Source: Anas platyrhynchos
Lineage: Eukaryota > Chordata > Aves > Anseriformes > Anatidae
Assembly: GCF_047663525.1 (NCBI RefSeq)
Contig: NC_092590.1
Span: 4,360,001-4,424,000 of the forward strand
Length of the DNA: 64,000 nucleotides
Reading direction: 5' to 3'
The translations under genes were made by a program, and so were the position numbers. The notes below the pieces were generated by a model, which did no database searches, was not told where the DNA came from, and saw only the letters and a program-made list of their open reading frames with translations. Every line of letters starts with the position of its first letter. Position 1 is the stretch's first letter. Below, one piece after another: positions 34,401 to 48,512 of the stretch.

Positions 34401-37400
34401 ATCTCATGCAAATCAACAGAGGGATTTCTTGGACAAGGAAACAAAACAAAATTCAAAAGCTGACTGCAACTAAGTCAGGTAAAATAACAGACAGTCCCCT
34501 TGCTACCAATGCTAATTTCCATGTAATTTTGACAAGTTTGGTTTCCACATTTGGTTACTGCCTCTGCATTCTTATTTCACCTTTATGTTTCTAAGAACAA
34601 ATTTCTGATAGCTGAACTGAGTTTCTCGTGAAACTCACCACATATCTCTTGTTTTCTGGCAAACAGGGTCCCTAGCCCTCCCACCATCCCTTTTTATCTT
34701 AAGGCCAATAATCCTTTTGACTACACTCTCCTCTTTCCACCGGTCCTCCACTGAAACTAGTGCCATTCCCTATTCACTGCCATGGCAGCCTATTTTTTAA
34801 GGAAATTTTCAATCTCCTGTATGACAAAGCCCTAGAGAAGACTAAGTGGTTTATAGGATGATACTCACTTGGATTACAGTCTTGCTCTCAGTTTCAAAAC
34901 AAAACAAAACAAAACAAAAACCTGAACTGGCTTTTAGGAATATATTGGTATCTGTGATGTTTATCCTGGAAAGAGATTCCAATAGTTACTGCTACAGTTA
35001 GGTCATTGTCCTGAATTATGTCCTGCAATAAAGCTTTATTTTTTTTTCCAGGAGCAATTTATGCACCCTTCCTTCACCAGAAATTACAAATAAAACCAGA
35101 ATTTGTTCATGACTTCTTGCTGCACCATCCTGGACTAGAGTAGAGGACTGCTTCCCAGCCACTGAGGTAGGACATCTGCCAGCAGCAGATGATGCATGGC
35201 GCAGTGTAAAGTCTGTGGCAATGGGCTCTCGTGGGCCTTTTAGTCAGTGCTGTTAGCCAGTGGCAATGGTCTAAGCTGGGGAAGTTGGTTGTCTGGTGGT
35301 ACTGGAGGAGAAAAAGTGGTGACAGTCAGGCTTGCTTCAAAGGATTATGTAGCCCTAAGCCACAGAAATGATGTAGCTGAACTAATTATAGGAATATTGT
35401 ACATATAGATATATGTATTTGGTACGTGGAGAGTGATGGGACAGGGATATAATTTTCCATCTAGTTCAGATAAGGCAATTAGGTCAAAGTCACTGTTACC
35501 CATCTGTCTCTACTTTCCTTATCTCCTATATTCCTTCTGCCAAATCTGCCCTGAGTTTCAATCATTACAAATAACCTAGAAATCAAGAAGGAGAATGCAA
35601 GCTCCAAATAATCTCAACAGGAGAGGATGGCATGAGGAAAACTGGATAGATGTTGTTGAGGAGTAACAGCCATTACACAGCACAGTGGCTGGCAGAATGG
35701 TCCAAGAGATGCTGGACCATTAGACAGCCCATGTCTTGCCTTTGGATAAGGAATTGGTGTCTAGTAATTACCTGAGTAATTGCCTAGCTGCTTATCTGCA
35801 GGGTACGACTTTTCCTTTACATTGCTGAAGCAAAATGTCAGCTGAGATTGGCAACAAGAATGCTAATTGCAGTTAGCATTTCATGTGAGCTGCAGAAAAT
35901 ATGACTCTTGAGATAACACAAAATTCATCTCCCTCATCTCTCCATGCCTAGCAGTTAGGAAGCCGTGTCCATCCCCTTCTAATGCCAGTAAATGTCTTGT
36001 TCCACTCAGAATTCTTTCAGGGAGGAGCAATTCCCAAATGCGACACAAGACTGTCCACTCCAAGTAGCTGAAAAATTACTTTTATCAATCAAAAATAGTA
36101 AAATTACTTCCCAGAGGTAATTAAACCTGTTGGAGTTGGAACTTTTGGAACTGACAGAGCTAACAACCAAACTGAGCTTTGATGACTACTGTGGCAGAGA
36201 GGGGGCTTTGCTTGTGCGTAGAGCATTTTAACGACAATAACTGTTAATGCCCTGTTGTTGTAACATAAAAGGTCTTGGATTTTAGAAAGACAGCAAAGCA
36301 CAAGATGAAATGTGCAGAAATAAAACAAATGGTCTATGAGAATCATCTGTTGTCTGTGAGTAAATGGTTGGCAGCAATTCAGCTTGCTTACAATCTTGAC
36401 AAGCATCTCTCTCCCTGATAGAGAAGCTAACATGCCTCAGCACTAGCTGCAGAAGTAGCCCAAAGTGATTAAATCTCACTCTTTCTTTCAGAAAATTGCC
36501 TGTGATGCCTTGTCTCACAACTACATTATGTCTCATTAGAAGTTCTCTCTCCTGTATTGATTGGACTTCAGTAAAAAAGTCCCATGGAGCATCTGCTGTT
36601 TAAGGTTTGCTATCAATATGCTGCAGATAACAGGAGTATGTTATATATATGTTATTGAAAACTTGAACATTTCTAATCATGTCTTAGGAACATTTGCTCT
36701 GTAAGTGGAAACATCTTTGCTTCTGTTTGCATTTTTTCTTTACTGGAACCAGAGTTGCTGGGAGTTCCTTTTTGTTACTTTGGTCTTGAAGGTGGAGAAA
36801 CTTTCTTAATTCAGTGGAGGTAAATTCCTCCAACCTAAGACAGCCACCACGACAACTTCTAGAAGATGAAGAAATCCCCAATGTTTTTAGGACAACATTA
36901 AAATAAAGGGCAATTCATTGTGAAAATGTTATTGTGCATCAAGTCACCAAAGGACAGTTATCGTAGACAGGTATCCATCATTCTTCAAACAAAGTGACTG
37001 ATACCTGGGCTGAAAGAATGAACTTATCTCCTGAGAATGGTTAAGAGAAAAAAATATTTTCTTCAGTGAAGCACAACCAAACTTCTAAAAGTGAATAAAC
37101 AGACAACTTTACAGTACAAACCACTTGGAAAGAAATTTATAAACAGCAAAATAGCCATTTTGATTTATTTTCGTATTTTCAGATGATAAATAATTACTGA
37201 GGAATTGCAATATACATAGAATGATATCCTGAGGATTTTGCTCTGATACTGTTTCTGCTACTCTTAGAGACAGAACTTTAATTTTCATCAAAGCTTTCTT
37301 TGCCTTTTTTCTTTTGCAGCTTTTAATCTGAAGTTGTCTAAGCTATCTCACAGTGCTGGCTGAAAATGAGATCCCACCTTTCAGAAAACCCTCCAGACAG

Positions 37401-38860
37401 ACTGAGAACCTGACTCTAGAGGCTCCTTTGCACCAGACTGGATGAGACTGGTCCTGTAGAGGAGGATGAATTCCCATCGGACATGGGCTAACAAACTCAC
37501 CACCTCCAACTGCCACAACACAATGGTGAAGCATGAAGGATGCTCCTGATACATTAGAAGGGATTTGGGAATTCAGTCTGTTCCTTAAAGCCCTTGGCAA
37601 TACCACTGCTGCCTTGTGGTGTCTGCAGGCAAACGAGCTGCCTCAAGGGAACCAAAGCCAGCTGTGGTGCCATAGGCATGTTGTAAAGGAGCAGAACAGC
37701 CTTGAGCTGGGCCTCACATATGGCAATGAAAATTCTGTTTCAAATAATATCCAAATATACTGAAGAGGATTAGGCATTTGGGGTGTGACACTGATTTATT
37801 TTTTATAGTTTGCTGGGATTTTTTTAAACAAAACACTACTGCAAACAACAGACATGACTGACTGTGTTTCTCTCATATGTTCCCATGTCACATTTTAAAA
37901 ATATTTTTTCAAAATTCTGTTAAACCAGAAAGGCACAAACATGTGAGGAAGGGACTTTAACTCCTTCCGTTATCACCATCCATTCCTGAACTATGTATGC
38001 AGTGTTCTTGTTGATACCAGTATGCACTCTCCCCTCACGCCAGTTAAATCAAGCCGTATCTTTTGGTAAGGTCTGTGATGTTCTTCTAGAACACACTACC
38101 TGGCAGTTGTGAGGAACTACTGTAAATTGGAATTATACAAATGAATTTCAGAGCAGCCTCCTCTGTTAATAACAAGCTTCCATTTCAGATACTGGATGTT
38201 TTTAGTAATAAGATCTGTACTTGATTATTACAGTACATTATTAAACGTAAATGTGATTTGTTGTTTTCTATTTTCTAGACTATGAAGTACTTTGGATGGT
38301 AGAAAGAGGGTAGATGCATACACACGTCTTCCTCCCTTAGAAGAGATGAAATCCTAAGGCTTAACATTTCTCCCTAGCAGAGCCACCTGCAGAAAACACC
38401 ACAGAGCAGCATGTTTTGCAAAACAGTGAGTGCTGCACCAGCAACATATATTCATCCTTGACAAATTGCAGTTTATCCACAAAGACCAGAAACCCTCAGG
38501 TGAAATATGCTACAAATGTTTGTCCGTTAACAGTATGTTATGACTTAATCAAAAGGAAGCAATCAAAAGTAATTGAAAGGATGAAATCAAAAGGAAGCCT
38601 AGAAATCTGGGAGGAGAATGAGGGATGGTGTGAAACCTATTTGTTCTCCTATTTACAGGCAGAAGGTGCTAAACAACATCATTAGTGTACCTATCCAGTA
38701 TACTCATTCATATACAACTCTTCTGAACACTATTGATTTGAATTACAGTGACTTCTACAGACCCATCGTGAAAAATTTATCCCAAGTCCTAGACAAGCAC
38801 AAAAGGAGAAACAGTCCTGCCCCTGAGGATTAATAACCTGATGAGATGAATGACAAGGCA
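31477..38860. other. Long AT-rich spacer with isolated splice-like segments
   Basis: No interspersed repeat or recognisable coding exon. Two exon-like segments occur. One is 32239-32296 (acceptor tagactctttcag, donor GCTGG|GTAAGT, open in one frame). The other is 33096-33157 (acceptor accttattcttctgcag, donor GAAG|GTAAGT, stops in every frame, so non-coding if real). An (AAAAC)n run lies at about 34898-34920, and A-runs at 33269-33283 and 34322-34336. Confidence 0.35.
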
Positions 38861-41800
38861 GAAGGGAACTGTGTCTTACCTGAGTCTGGCACAGGCAAAT
38901 AGCAAAACCTCAGCTAAAACTTCCCGTTCTGCAGTCTTACCAGAGCACCATACCTGGGAGCAATTTGTAGTGCACTCTACAGAATATTCATGATTTGCTC
39001 TTCTATAATACATTTGTTGGAGAAAGCAAGTGACCCCCAGTACTCCAGCAGGAGTCCCCAGTACTCCTCAGGCAAGCCTCCTCTCGGGGTACCAGTTCTC
39101 CTCCTAGGTCCAGCCAGGAACAGGATTTGATCTTTCTTACACAAAGTAAAATGGAACAGACAAAAATGGAAGAAAGGAAAGACAGAAAGGGAATAAAATC
39201 CTTTGTGGAACTTTTCAAAGCTAATACTTGTCTGGGAATTAAAAACAAAGAATGAAATAAAAAGTGAGTGGTGAAAGTGCAACATCTTTGCTGATTTCCA
39301 TTTCAATGGATGGATTTACAATCCTCATCTGAGTTCATGACTGGTCTCTCTAACACGGAGTGGCTGCACTGTGAAGGGGGAAGCTGATGATGCTTTGGAA
39401 CAGAAATTCTGTAGGTGAACAAGAAAAAAATAGCCTCCTGGTTTGCTATCAACAATACTTTCATAAAGAGACAAAACCAACCAACCAAACAACAGTGTGC
39501 AACATCGAAAGAGAAATATTTAAACTTTGATTGATTGATATATATAAAACCATATTTTCTACCATGTCCCCCCATTACTTTAGATTTCTTTTCTTTGCTG
39601 TTATTTCTGTTCTTTTCATGTGTGTAACACTGTCAGCATAAGAACGACAGCTGTTGCCATGTGCAGTCTATTAAATTTCCTAGTAATTTCTACAGCATAT
39701 GCACAGAAATTGTAACTACAGTGCGATGACACTGTTGTCTGATGTGCAGTGACACAGTAAATTGTGAATCCAACACGATGAAGTCCATTTAGGTTCATAG
39801 ATGTTACCATGCAGACCTGTATGAGAGTATTTTGGTTTGCATTTTCATATAGCTTCCCTTTTTCTGACCGCATTATTTTACTTTCTATTTTCAGAGTTAG
39901 CTAATAGCATATATCTTTTTGCATGAATGGCTCTGCACCTAACTTCTTCATGCAGAGAAAGTTCCCATACGACCAGTAAGGATGTTGTGAATGCTCAAGG
40001 TTAAATGGGACTCGAGGGGAAACTTCAAGAAAAAATACATGTAAATCCTTAAATGTTCCCGACTACACAGAAACCATATCCACCTGAACTAGTCCTGAGG
40101 GCCACCAATAGGTGAGGGCTGACACAATTGTAAAAAATCACCCTGTCTTCATTCTTCCCCAAGCACCTGCTTATGAATTTTCTCTGATGGAACACAAGGA
40201 AGTTTGTGGGCAGTCGTCAGGTAGTGGAATAGCTACCCTGTGTTTTATACTATTTTTGATCTGCACTTGGTATCAGCTGGCATTTCCCAGAAGAAGCTAT
40301 TTGGTGTATACTACATCAAAGATTATCCAAGACAGGCACCTCAAGTGAGAAGCTCTGCACTGTAAATTAAGCCCTATGCTTACCTCCCATTATCGTGTCT
40401 GTAAGGACAAGCCCTGATAAAATTCCTAACGCTGCCACAGAATAAATCAAAGCTGAACAGGAATCACACATTTCACAGAGCCTAAATACCATGTAAGGCT
40501 TCCAGTGGTGCTACAGGATAAATGGCAGCTGTTGGAAACAACAGATGAAAGTGGCTATGTAACATCCCTGAAAAGCTGACTTGTTGATACAGCCATTTTA
40601 AACCAATTTTAGCAGTTACTTTTCCAACTTCTACTAATGTAAATGGAACTGCACTGTAACAGCTAAAGACTTATCGTGTATTAGACATACACCACCACTG
40701 ATGCTTCAGGGGAAATCCCTAGTTTTCACGTGGTTTCACCTATCAAATCATTTGTTGGACCAAGATATTCATTCTCCATTCTGGCTGCTGCTAATAACAG
40801 GGTAGTAACTTTCAAATACTAGTCTATGATCATATGTCAACTTTACATTTCTATCTGGTAATCCATTTATTTTTTTTTTACACTGCCACATAGCTGAAGG
40901 TCAAGATTGCTAAACTAATGTATGGCTACATATGCATTGTCATTTGCTCCGCAGCTAAGCAGTTCCAAGACGACATTAGTGGGGCGTGGAAAAAATTTAT
41001 TTATAGACAAGAAAAAAAGGAGTTTGTACTGCAAAATTTTAAAAGATGTACTCCCAAACATCTACTTTAATTTCTCTGTATATATCTTGCTTAGAAGGGC
41101 TGGAATCTCTGTTAAAAGGCTGGTGCACAAGCATAGTGTACTTAATATGGATTTCACTGGCATGACACACACAAATAACATAGAGAGTTTGATTTTAATT
41201 TATGTGTAAAGAAACAGGAAGTCTCTGGCAAAAAGTCATTAGGTATTTTCATTTGATTTGTATTTTAATGTATTTTATTTCAAAGTAAGATCATACTTCA
41301 ATGGGAATGAAATAAGACATGAAAACAGATTTTTCAAATAAACTGGAATTAAAAGGCAAGAGTACTCATATCACATTGGAAGATCAAGATTACTTTGGCT
41401 TCAGACTGCAAAATACCTGAATCAATCAGTTATCCTATCGAGCAGGATAAATTAAATTTGTCTGAAAGAAACATGCCATGTTTTGGAAAAAAAAAAAAAA
41501 GAAAGAAAGAAAGAAAAAGTAAATAACTAAATACAGAGTGCTAAACCGTTAGTGAAACCAGAGTCTTTACTCTTCAAAAGATGTCTCAGAGATGCCAGAA
41601 GTGGGTTGCTGTAATTTTACATTTAAGATTTTAAATGACTGTGGTGATGCATGCTTATATAAAATGCCAAAGTTTTAGAGGAAGGAGCAGACGTTTCTGC
41701 TTGTAACTGAGCTGCCAGGAGCTGCTTTCAGGGCTTCATCCTTTGGCACCAGCACCCTTGCAAGTGCCCAGCTGGGAGGAAGAGGGATGTGCTGGCTCCC

Positions 41801-44800
41801 AGCGCCCTTACCAGCTGCTGAGGCTCTTTGGGGCAGAGTGCAAGGCCAGCACCAGCAGCCCATGACAAGGACTAATGTCCAAGGCAAAGCAGGAGCAGTC
41901 CGCATGCCATATGAAACCCAAATCAAGGGAACTGCTTCCATCAGTGTTACCTCCTGTCAGCCATTAGCGAACGAGACATTTCTTGCTCTTCAATAATGCC
42001 ACTAACACCATCTCCCAATCTTTGAGATGATTTGTTGTAGGCACAGAGCTTTCACATCCTCTTCCCTCTTGTGCAGAAGGATTTCTAAGTATTTGTTCCA
42101 GAGGCTGGATGGTCTAAAGGTAACAGACCTTTGAATTGTACATGGCATGAAGCATTTTAGACCACATGTAGTGGACTCATGGCTCTGGCTCATCCTCCAA
42201 ACAGTGATTTCTCTGCTCGTTACACCATCATCCAAACTCCCTGATTGTGCAGCCCTCCACCATCCAGTATCACTCCTTGTGTGCCAAGAACATAGAAACA
42301 GGAGAGTGAATAAGCAAGTCATTCAAAATCACTGTGGGAACTTTGGTTTTGATTAAAAATGTGCATCCTTAAAATTTGCATCCTTTTAGCTCTATTAACA
42401 CGCAAATTTCAAATCAGTGTTGACTCATCATTAATTGCATGTCAATAATTCACGCAGAAACATTGTCTGTGTTTCTTAAAGGAAGGGCAGGACCATAGGA
42501 AGGCAGATCTTGTGGTTTCAAAACCATAAGCACTAACTTATCACACTCTCCACAGCCATAGTTAGGCACACAGTGTGAGAACAAACTCTGAGACTAAAAC
42601 CAGGCTCTAAATTAGAAAATCTGCTGGCACTACAGTTTTATCTTTGTTCTCTAGAACAAACTCCACAACAAAATGGAGGTTAAAGGCACACAGTCGATGA
42701 AAACATTATTTGGTTCTTAAAAAAAATATGTTTTCTTCTTGAAAACATTTCCTTCACTTATGCAAAAGGCTGTACTCTTCTTGCCCTACTGCATCTGCAG
42801 CTAGGCAGGCAAACAATAGCACCAACAGACATGTGAGCTTCCTGCTCACTCCTGAGTTAGTCACCTTAGAGCCTGGATTTGTTCATTTACATGTTAATGC
42901 TACTAGCAAGGCTAGCAAGCAAGCAAAACACAAATGATTTTTTTTTTTTTTTAATTTTTTAAAGACAGCTGGGCTTGTTTTGGGGTTTTGACAGTGAAGG
43001 CACACAAGGCAAATCAAAACCCAGCGCACAAAGCAAGCCAGCCCAGATGTCCTGCTCCAGCTTAGAGGAATTAAGGAAAGGGGAAAAAAAAAGAACAGAA
43101 TAGAAAAAAGTGTTTTCTAAAATGCTTCTTCTGAGCATTTTAGATTTAACGGATACATTAATTCAATTGATGTGCAGTTTAGCCAGACAGCAACACATGA
43201 ATACCTACCACAAATGGTAGGATTTGCCTTTTTTCCCCCACCCTGCAGAGACGTTGCCACAGATGTGAGCTTTTTCCTTCTGCTCTTTTCCTTCCACCCA
43301 TCCCCCTCTGTGTAATATTTTAGCAAATAATGAAATGTGCCACATGGCTCAGAGCAACCAGGCACAATAACGCTGAAGTGAGGCTGCTGCTGACTCTACA
43401 CAGTTTTGTTACTGCTGTTTCTGTCTTAACTGTGCCAGTCTTTTAACACAATTTTCTTTGTTTTTCATTCTTCGCTGGGAAAATATTAATATGCTAATGA
43501 CTTTCAAATGAGCATCCAAGAGCATGCCGTCTTAATTCTTTTAAATTTTGATAAACAGATTTCTTTACCTGTGACCAGCACGATGTCTGAGGATAGGCAC
43601 AGAAAGAAGCAAAACTGTTCCTTAGGAAGAAAGGATATAGGTAGATAAATTCTTATAAAAAGAAACTAAAGGAATGAATGCAAAAATAAAGTGAAAGAAA
43701 AAGAGAAGACAGTAGTGGAAGGGAAATCTGACATTTAAACCTAGGCTCCTGGCTGGTGCCCATGGCAACTCCACTGACAAGTTGGTAAAAACTATTCTCT
43801 CCTTTGACTGCTTCCAAGGATAATCCTTGCTTCTTTTTCCTGGGAACCATGACAGATTTTCTCTCTTTAGAGACGGTGCAGGAGTTTCTTTTATAATGGC
43901 TCTAATAAATAATGGAGTGTTAATGTCCTTTAGGACAACTAGCTGTAAAAGTTGATCTGTTTAGGACACATTTTCACACTTAGATACAAGTGAGGCATTA
44001 TGTGGTAAGAAATACAGGTATCTTCAAATGCTTTATGTCAAGTGTTTATGCAATTGTAAACAGTTGAACTAGAATCCAGCATTAAAAAAAATCATTTACG
44101 GGAAACCAACTTGAATTGCTTCAATGAGCTCAGCATGTGGCATTCACGGTTTCTAAATTTAAATAAGGTTTCCATCTGCTCTGTTGTTCAAGAATCCCAG
44201 TGAAAACTATTAGACAGAGAGTGAGAAAGCGAGCATACACATACTTATGTGAGGTTATGCTTTACTTGTGGGATACTTCTGAAGCACACACAGGTTGTAC
44301 AGCATGCTGGTGCTTTATTACAGACTTGTAGGCACAAGAAGTTGAGAGACAAGACTGTCTACATCTCTACATCTGGACCTAGCAGTGCCCCAGCAACACA
44401 CTGCTTCCCCCAGGCCTGCCTCGCACACCCCGCAAGGCCATGTTTCAGCTGCACGGTCCCCTGCACAAAGGTTGCTGAAAGGGTGTCTTCCTCTCAAAGT
44501 GAGGAGACTATCCTGCAAAAATCATGAGACTTAGAAGCTAGAAGAGTGTTAACAAAACAGTAAATGTCTACCAGCGATATCCCTGAGCCACAAAACAAGG
44601 AAAACTGGGTCTTCAGTTCTTCCAAATGAAGAGGCAACTGGGTTCTGGTGTTTAACTCCAGACTCAGCTTCTGAATTTGTTTATGAATAAAGAACTACTT
44701 GCAGTGCTCATTGAACAGACAGTATATTCCACTATTTGGAAAAAAAAATAATCATTAAATTAAATGCATCAACACAGTCAGAATGCCTTTAAATAGTATT

Positions 44801-47456
44801 GTTATAACAGCATCTGGGGGAAAACCTAACTCCCTAGGCCCCTTCCTGAATACGGTACACTGTACCCTGAGATAGAAGAGGAATTAGGCTCTCAGGACAA
44901 GAATGGAATCAGCTGTGGTAACAAAGGATCTCTCACAGAGGCCACTAGCTCTTTTTCCTCACTGAAATAAGACCCCAAAACTTTACATTTGCAGAAACTC
45001 ATACCACATTAGGCAGAAAGAGAAGTAGTCCCCAAATCTACACAGCCTTGTGCTACTGAGTGAAAGTCAGTAATGATAAAATGCACTCAGAAGCCCCAAG
45101 CAGCATGGAAGAGCAAAAATAAAATGGAAATCAGTCATAAATTGTGTATGTTTAAAGAAAATCATAAGGCTGTATACTGGTTTTAGACTACATGTTTTCA
45201 ATACAGTTAAGAACCTTTTGGAAAATGGGCACAACACAAATGTGGTGGCATTACGTCATGTAGAAAACAAACATGACTTTCAGGACACAGAGGAGCACAG
45301 GAAAGCCAGGCAAAAGAGAGGAAAAAGCCAGGAAAGCCAGGCAAAAGAGAAGCATGAGAGCAGATGGAACTGGTTGGTAAAAGCAAAGTAATATATAACC
45401 AGCAAGGGAAACCAGCAAGGGAGAAAAATGCTACTGGGGACAGCTCCGTGAAAACCTCCAGTCCCTGATCCACAGTGGTTCAAAAAGCAAGTTTCTTGAA
45501 GTGGGGTTAACAAAAACACTTTGGTGTCTTAGGACGCCACAGCCATTCCTTTCAAACCCTCTAAGAATGGTTATGAAATGGGCTAGGCTATTGCAGTTTT
45601 GTTATGTAAATCAACAATGCATTTCTGCAAAAACTTTTTGTTCACTTTTTGTCATCAGTAATGGAAACACACATGAAGTTTGCAGGGGAGCAGAAGACAC
45701 TACGAGGAATGATTAAAATGATTAAAGGAATGCAGGCATTTCCATATGAAGGAAGATTAACAAGTTATGGGGCTGGTCTCTATGCTCTGTTTGTGCAACA
45801 CTCACTGCAGTGTAACAGAAATGACAATAATAATGAGCTGCAGGAAGAGGAGATCAGTACTGCTCTGATTAAAGAGGACACATCTTAGGGAAGCTGTGAA
45901 ACCACATCACAACGTGTTGTGCAGATAAACTGTGCATTTTTATATGCTTCCTTATAAGATAAGATCAAGGAGGATGTTTAAAGGCAAAAAATGTAAAACT
46001 GATGCAATGAACTGCAGAATTGCCACTAGCAGTGAAGGGTTCAATGAGGTTTGAAAAGATATACCCTTTTATGCAACCATAAAATCCATACATCTTTCTA
46101 AAATCAATAATAAAACCCTTCCTAAACACAACTATAAAATACTACAGATAGGTTGAAGAGGAAGTACCTCAAGAAGAAAGTCAAGCATTAGCCTCATTTT
46201 CACTTGCAGGCATTTCCATATAGATCAAGACGATAACAACTCGTGCTCAAAGTCAGGCAAAAACCTAAGCAGCTTGTACAAGTTAATGATTAACCACAGA
46301 TTAACCGAGAGGAGCCTCCAAGGTGGTTTATCCATTGTCCACACTGTCACCACACTGTAACTAATTCTGCACTTGAATTGTCTGGTAAGATTTTCTTCTC
46401 TCCAAATCTACAGCTGAAAGAATATTTGACAAGATGGAGCCCAAATTCATTTTTTTCTAAAGGGATTTCAAAAATAATTTAGTAGATGGCAACAGGATTG
46501 AGAAAATGCATTTGCTTTTAAAGCAGAAAGGAAAGAGGTTAGGCAAGGATGGAATAAATAGCCTGGAATAAGCAGATGGTATGGTGGTTGTGATAGACCA
46601 TTAGAAAATGCCTTACTGCAGCTGGAATGCAAGTTAAGTGCATCTCAGCATTCCTGCCTCTTAATAGAAGTACATCCAACTACTGTGCAAAAGCTGTACG
46701 CTTTTTCCTTTCAGCCTTTGTTTCCCACCAGTTTAGCCATAACAAATGACCACACAGTCATAAATTAGTTTGGAAATTTCAATAATATTTGATGACAGTT
46801 ATTTGCAGCTTTTTAAAAAAGAAAAAAAAAATGCAAACCTTCTGCCTTCTCAAAACCAACTAGTAAAACAGGTGATTAGTCCCATTTTCAAGCAATTTTC
46901 TGCAGCCATGAGGGCTTGAAACTTCTGTTTCTATATGAAATTTGAGACTCCTTATTCAACTGCTTGAGTACAGAACCTGACACTTGAAGAAAAATGTCAA
47001 ATACAGCAGCAATCACAAATTTAAAGATATGAGTTCTAATCACAGAGATTGGCATCACTGTACTGGAGTGCTAAAATATGCTTGTATTACAGCCTGTTCT
47101 GGTGGTGAGAGCATTTGTCTGAGAATGATAAGTTCTATTTGTGGCTTCCAGCAGTGTCTTTTGGGGCAATTATAAAAAAAAAATAATAAAAAAAATCCTG
47201 TAGAACCATTTACCACCTGTATTTAGAGAAAAAGCATTCAGCTTATGAATCTGTATAACGCTTAGGAAAATTGGTCCCCAATTTCAGCTGGGCTGTATGT
47301 ATAACTTCGTTACAAATAACAGCGAGCAAGAAACTCTAGTGACCTATTTTTAACTCCTTGTCAGAATGGGAAGTCAGAGGTAATCTTTGCCAAGGTCCAA
47401 GGCTACCGCACAGAGCGAGGGTTCAGAAATCTTAGCAACAGCTGCTTCTTAGTGGT
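38861..47456. other. Long AT-rich spacer
   Basis: No gene or interspersed repeat is recognised. Contents noted: a strong minus-strand donor at about 38873 (CTCAG|GTAAGAC); an A13/GAAA run at about 41489-41517; T-rich and A-rich runs near 42939 and 43085; a 20-bp direct repeat at 45299-45318 and 45330-45349; and a 12-bp tandem (accagcaaggga) at about 45399-45422. Very short segments at 40384-40398 and 43569-43586 have good minus-strand splice consensus on both sides. Confidence 0.35.
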
Positions 47457-48507
47457 TGTAGTGGGTTTACGTGGCAAGGTTTTGGTAGCAGGGGACCATA
47501 GAGGTGGTTTCTCTGAGAAGGATCTAGAAGCTGCCCCATGTTTGGGAAGGGCCCCATTGTTTTCCAGAGCTGAGCCAATAAGTGATGTTGTTTTGCGCCT
47601 CTGTAAGAGCATATTTAAGACAGGGAAAAAAACGCTGCACCACACAACAGGTGGGAGAGTGAGAGGAGTGAGAAAAACAGCCTTGCAGGCACCAAGGTCA
47701 GTGAAGAAGGAGGGGGAGAGGTGCTCCAGGTGCCAGAGCAGAATTCCCTTGCGGCCTGTGGTGAGGCCCATGGTGAAGCAGGATGTCCCCCTGCAGCCCA
47801 TGGAGTACCACGGTGGAGCAGGGTTCCACGCTGCAGCCCATGGAGGAGACCACGGTGGAGCAGGTGGCCCTGCACCGATGGAGGCTGCCGCCTGTGGAAG
47901 ACCCCTGCCGGAGCAGATTCCGGGCCGGACCTGTAGCCCGTGGAGAGGAGCCCACGCAGGAGCAGGTGACCTGGCAGGAGCTGCTGCCCGTGGGGGACCC
48001 AGGTTGGAGCAGTTTTCTCCTGAGGGATGGACCCCGTGGTACGGACCCATATCTGGAGCAGTTCTGGAAGAGCTGCTGCCTGTGGGAAGGCCACGCCGGA
48101 TCAGTTCATCAAGGACTGTATCCCATGGGTGGGACCCCACAGCACAGGGGACGAGAGTGACCGAGAAGGAGCAGCAGAGAAGTGCTGTAGACTGACCATA
48201 ACCCCCATTCCCCCGTTCCCCTGAGCCGCTTAGGGGAGGAGGTGGAAGAGGGTGGATGGGGGGGGAGGTGCTTTTGGTTTCTTTCCTTTGTTTCTCACTT
48301 CTCTAGCTTGTTAGTAATGAGCAATAAATCTTACTATCTCCTTATGCCAAGTCTGTTTTGCCCATTACAATAATTATTGCGTGATTTTCTCGTCCTTATC
48401 TCAACCTTTGAGCCCTTTTCACATATTTTCTCCCCATTCCTCTTTGAGGAGGGGGAGTGAGAGAGCGGCTGTGATGGAGCTTGGCTGCCCACTTGAGCGG
48501 AACGACA
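47457..48507 (+). mobile_element. Solo ERV LTR, family A copy 2 (1,051 bp)
   Basis: It begins TGTAGTGGGTTTACGTGGCA and ends aacgaca. It is flanked by a perfect 5-bp duplication, gtggt at 47452-47456 and 48508-48512. It is homologous over its whole length to 8456-9525 in the same orientation. It keeps an intact AATAAA at about 48322 and a TATTTAAG promoter-like box near 47610, both degraded in copy 1, so this copy looks better preserved. No internal retroviral genes are present. GC-rich gtggagcagg/cagcccatgg tandem wording fills the middle and yields spurious 240-residue frames on both strands. Confidence 0.95.
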
Positions 48508-48512
48508 GTGGT

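Noticed and set aside
41675..41996. Overlapping frames on both strands in a GC-richer patch
   Set aside because: No domain, no convincing splice pairing, and frames on both strands conflict.
47452..48195. 247-codon plus-strand frame and overlapping frames
   Set aside because: Same explanation: they fall inside the second family A LTR.
8456..48507. One large provirus bounded by the two family A LTRs
   Set aside because: The spacing is 38 kb, there are no gag, pol or env remnants between them, and each LTR has its own distinct 5-bp duplication.
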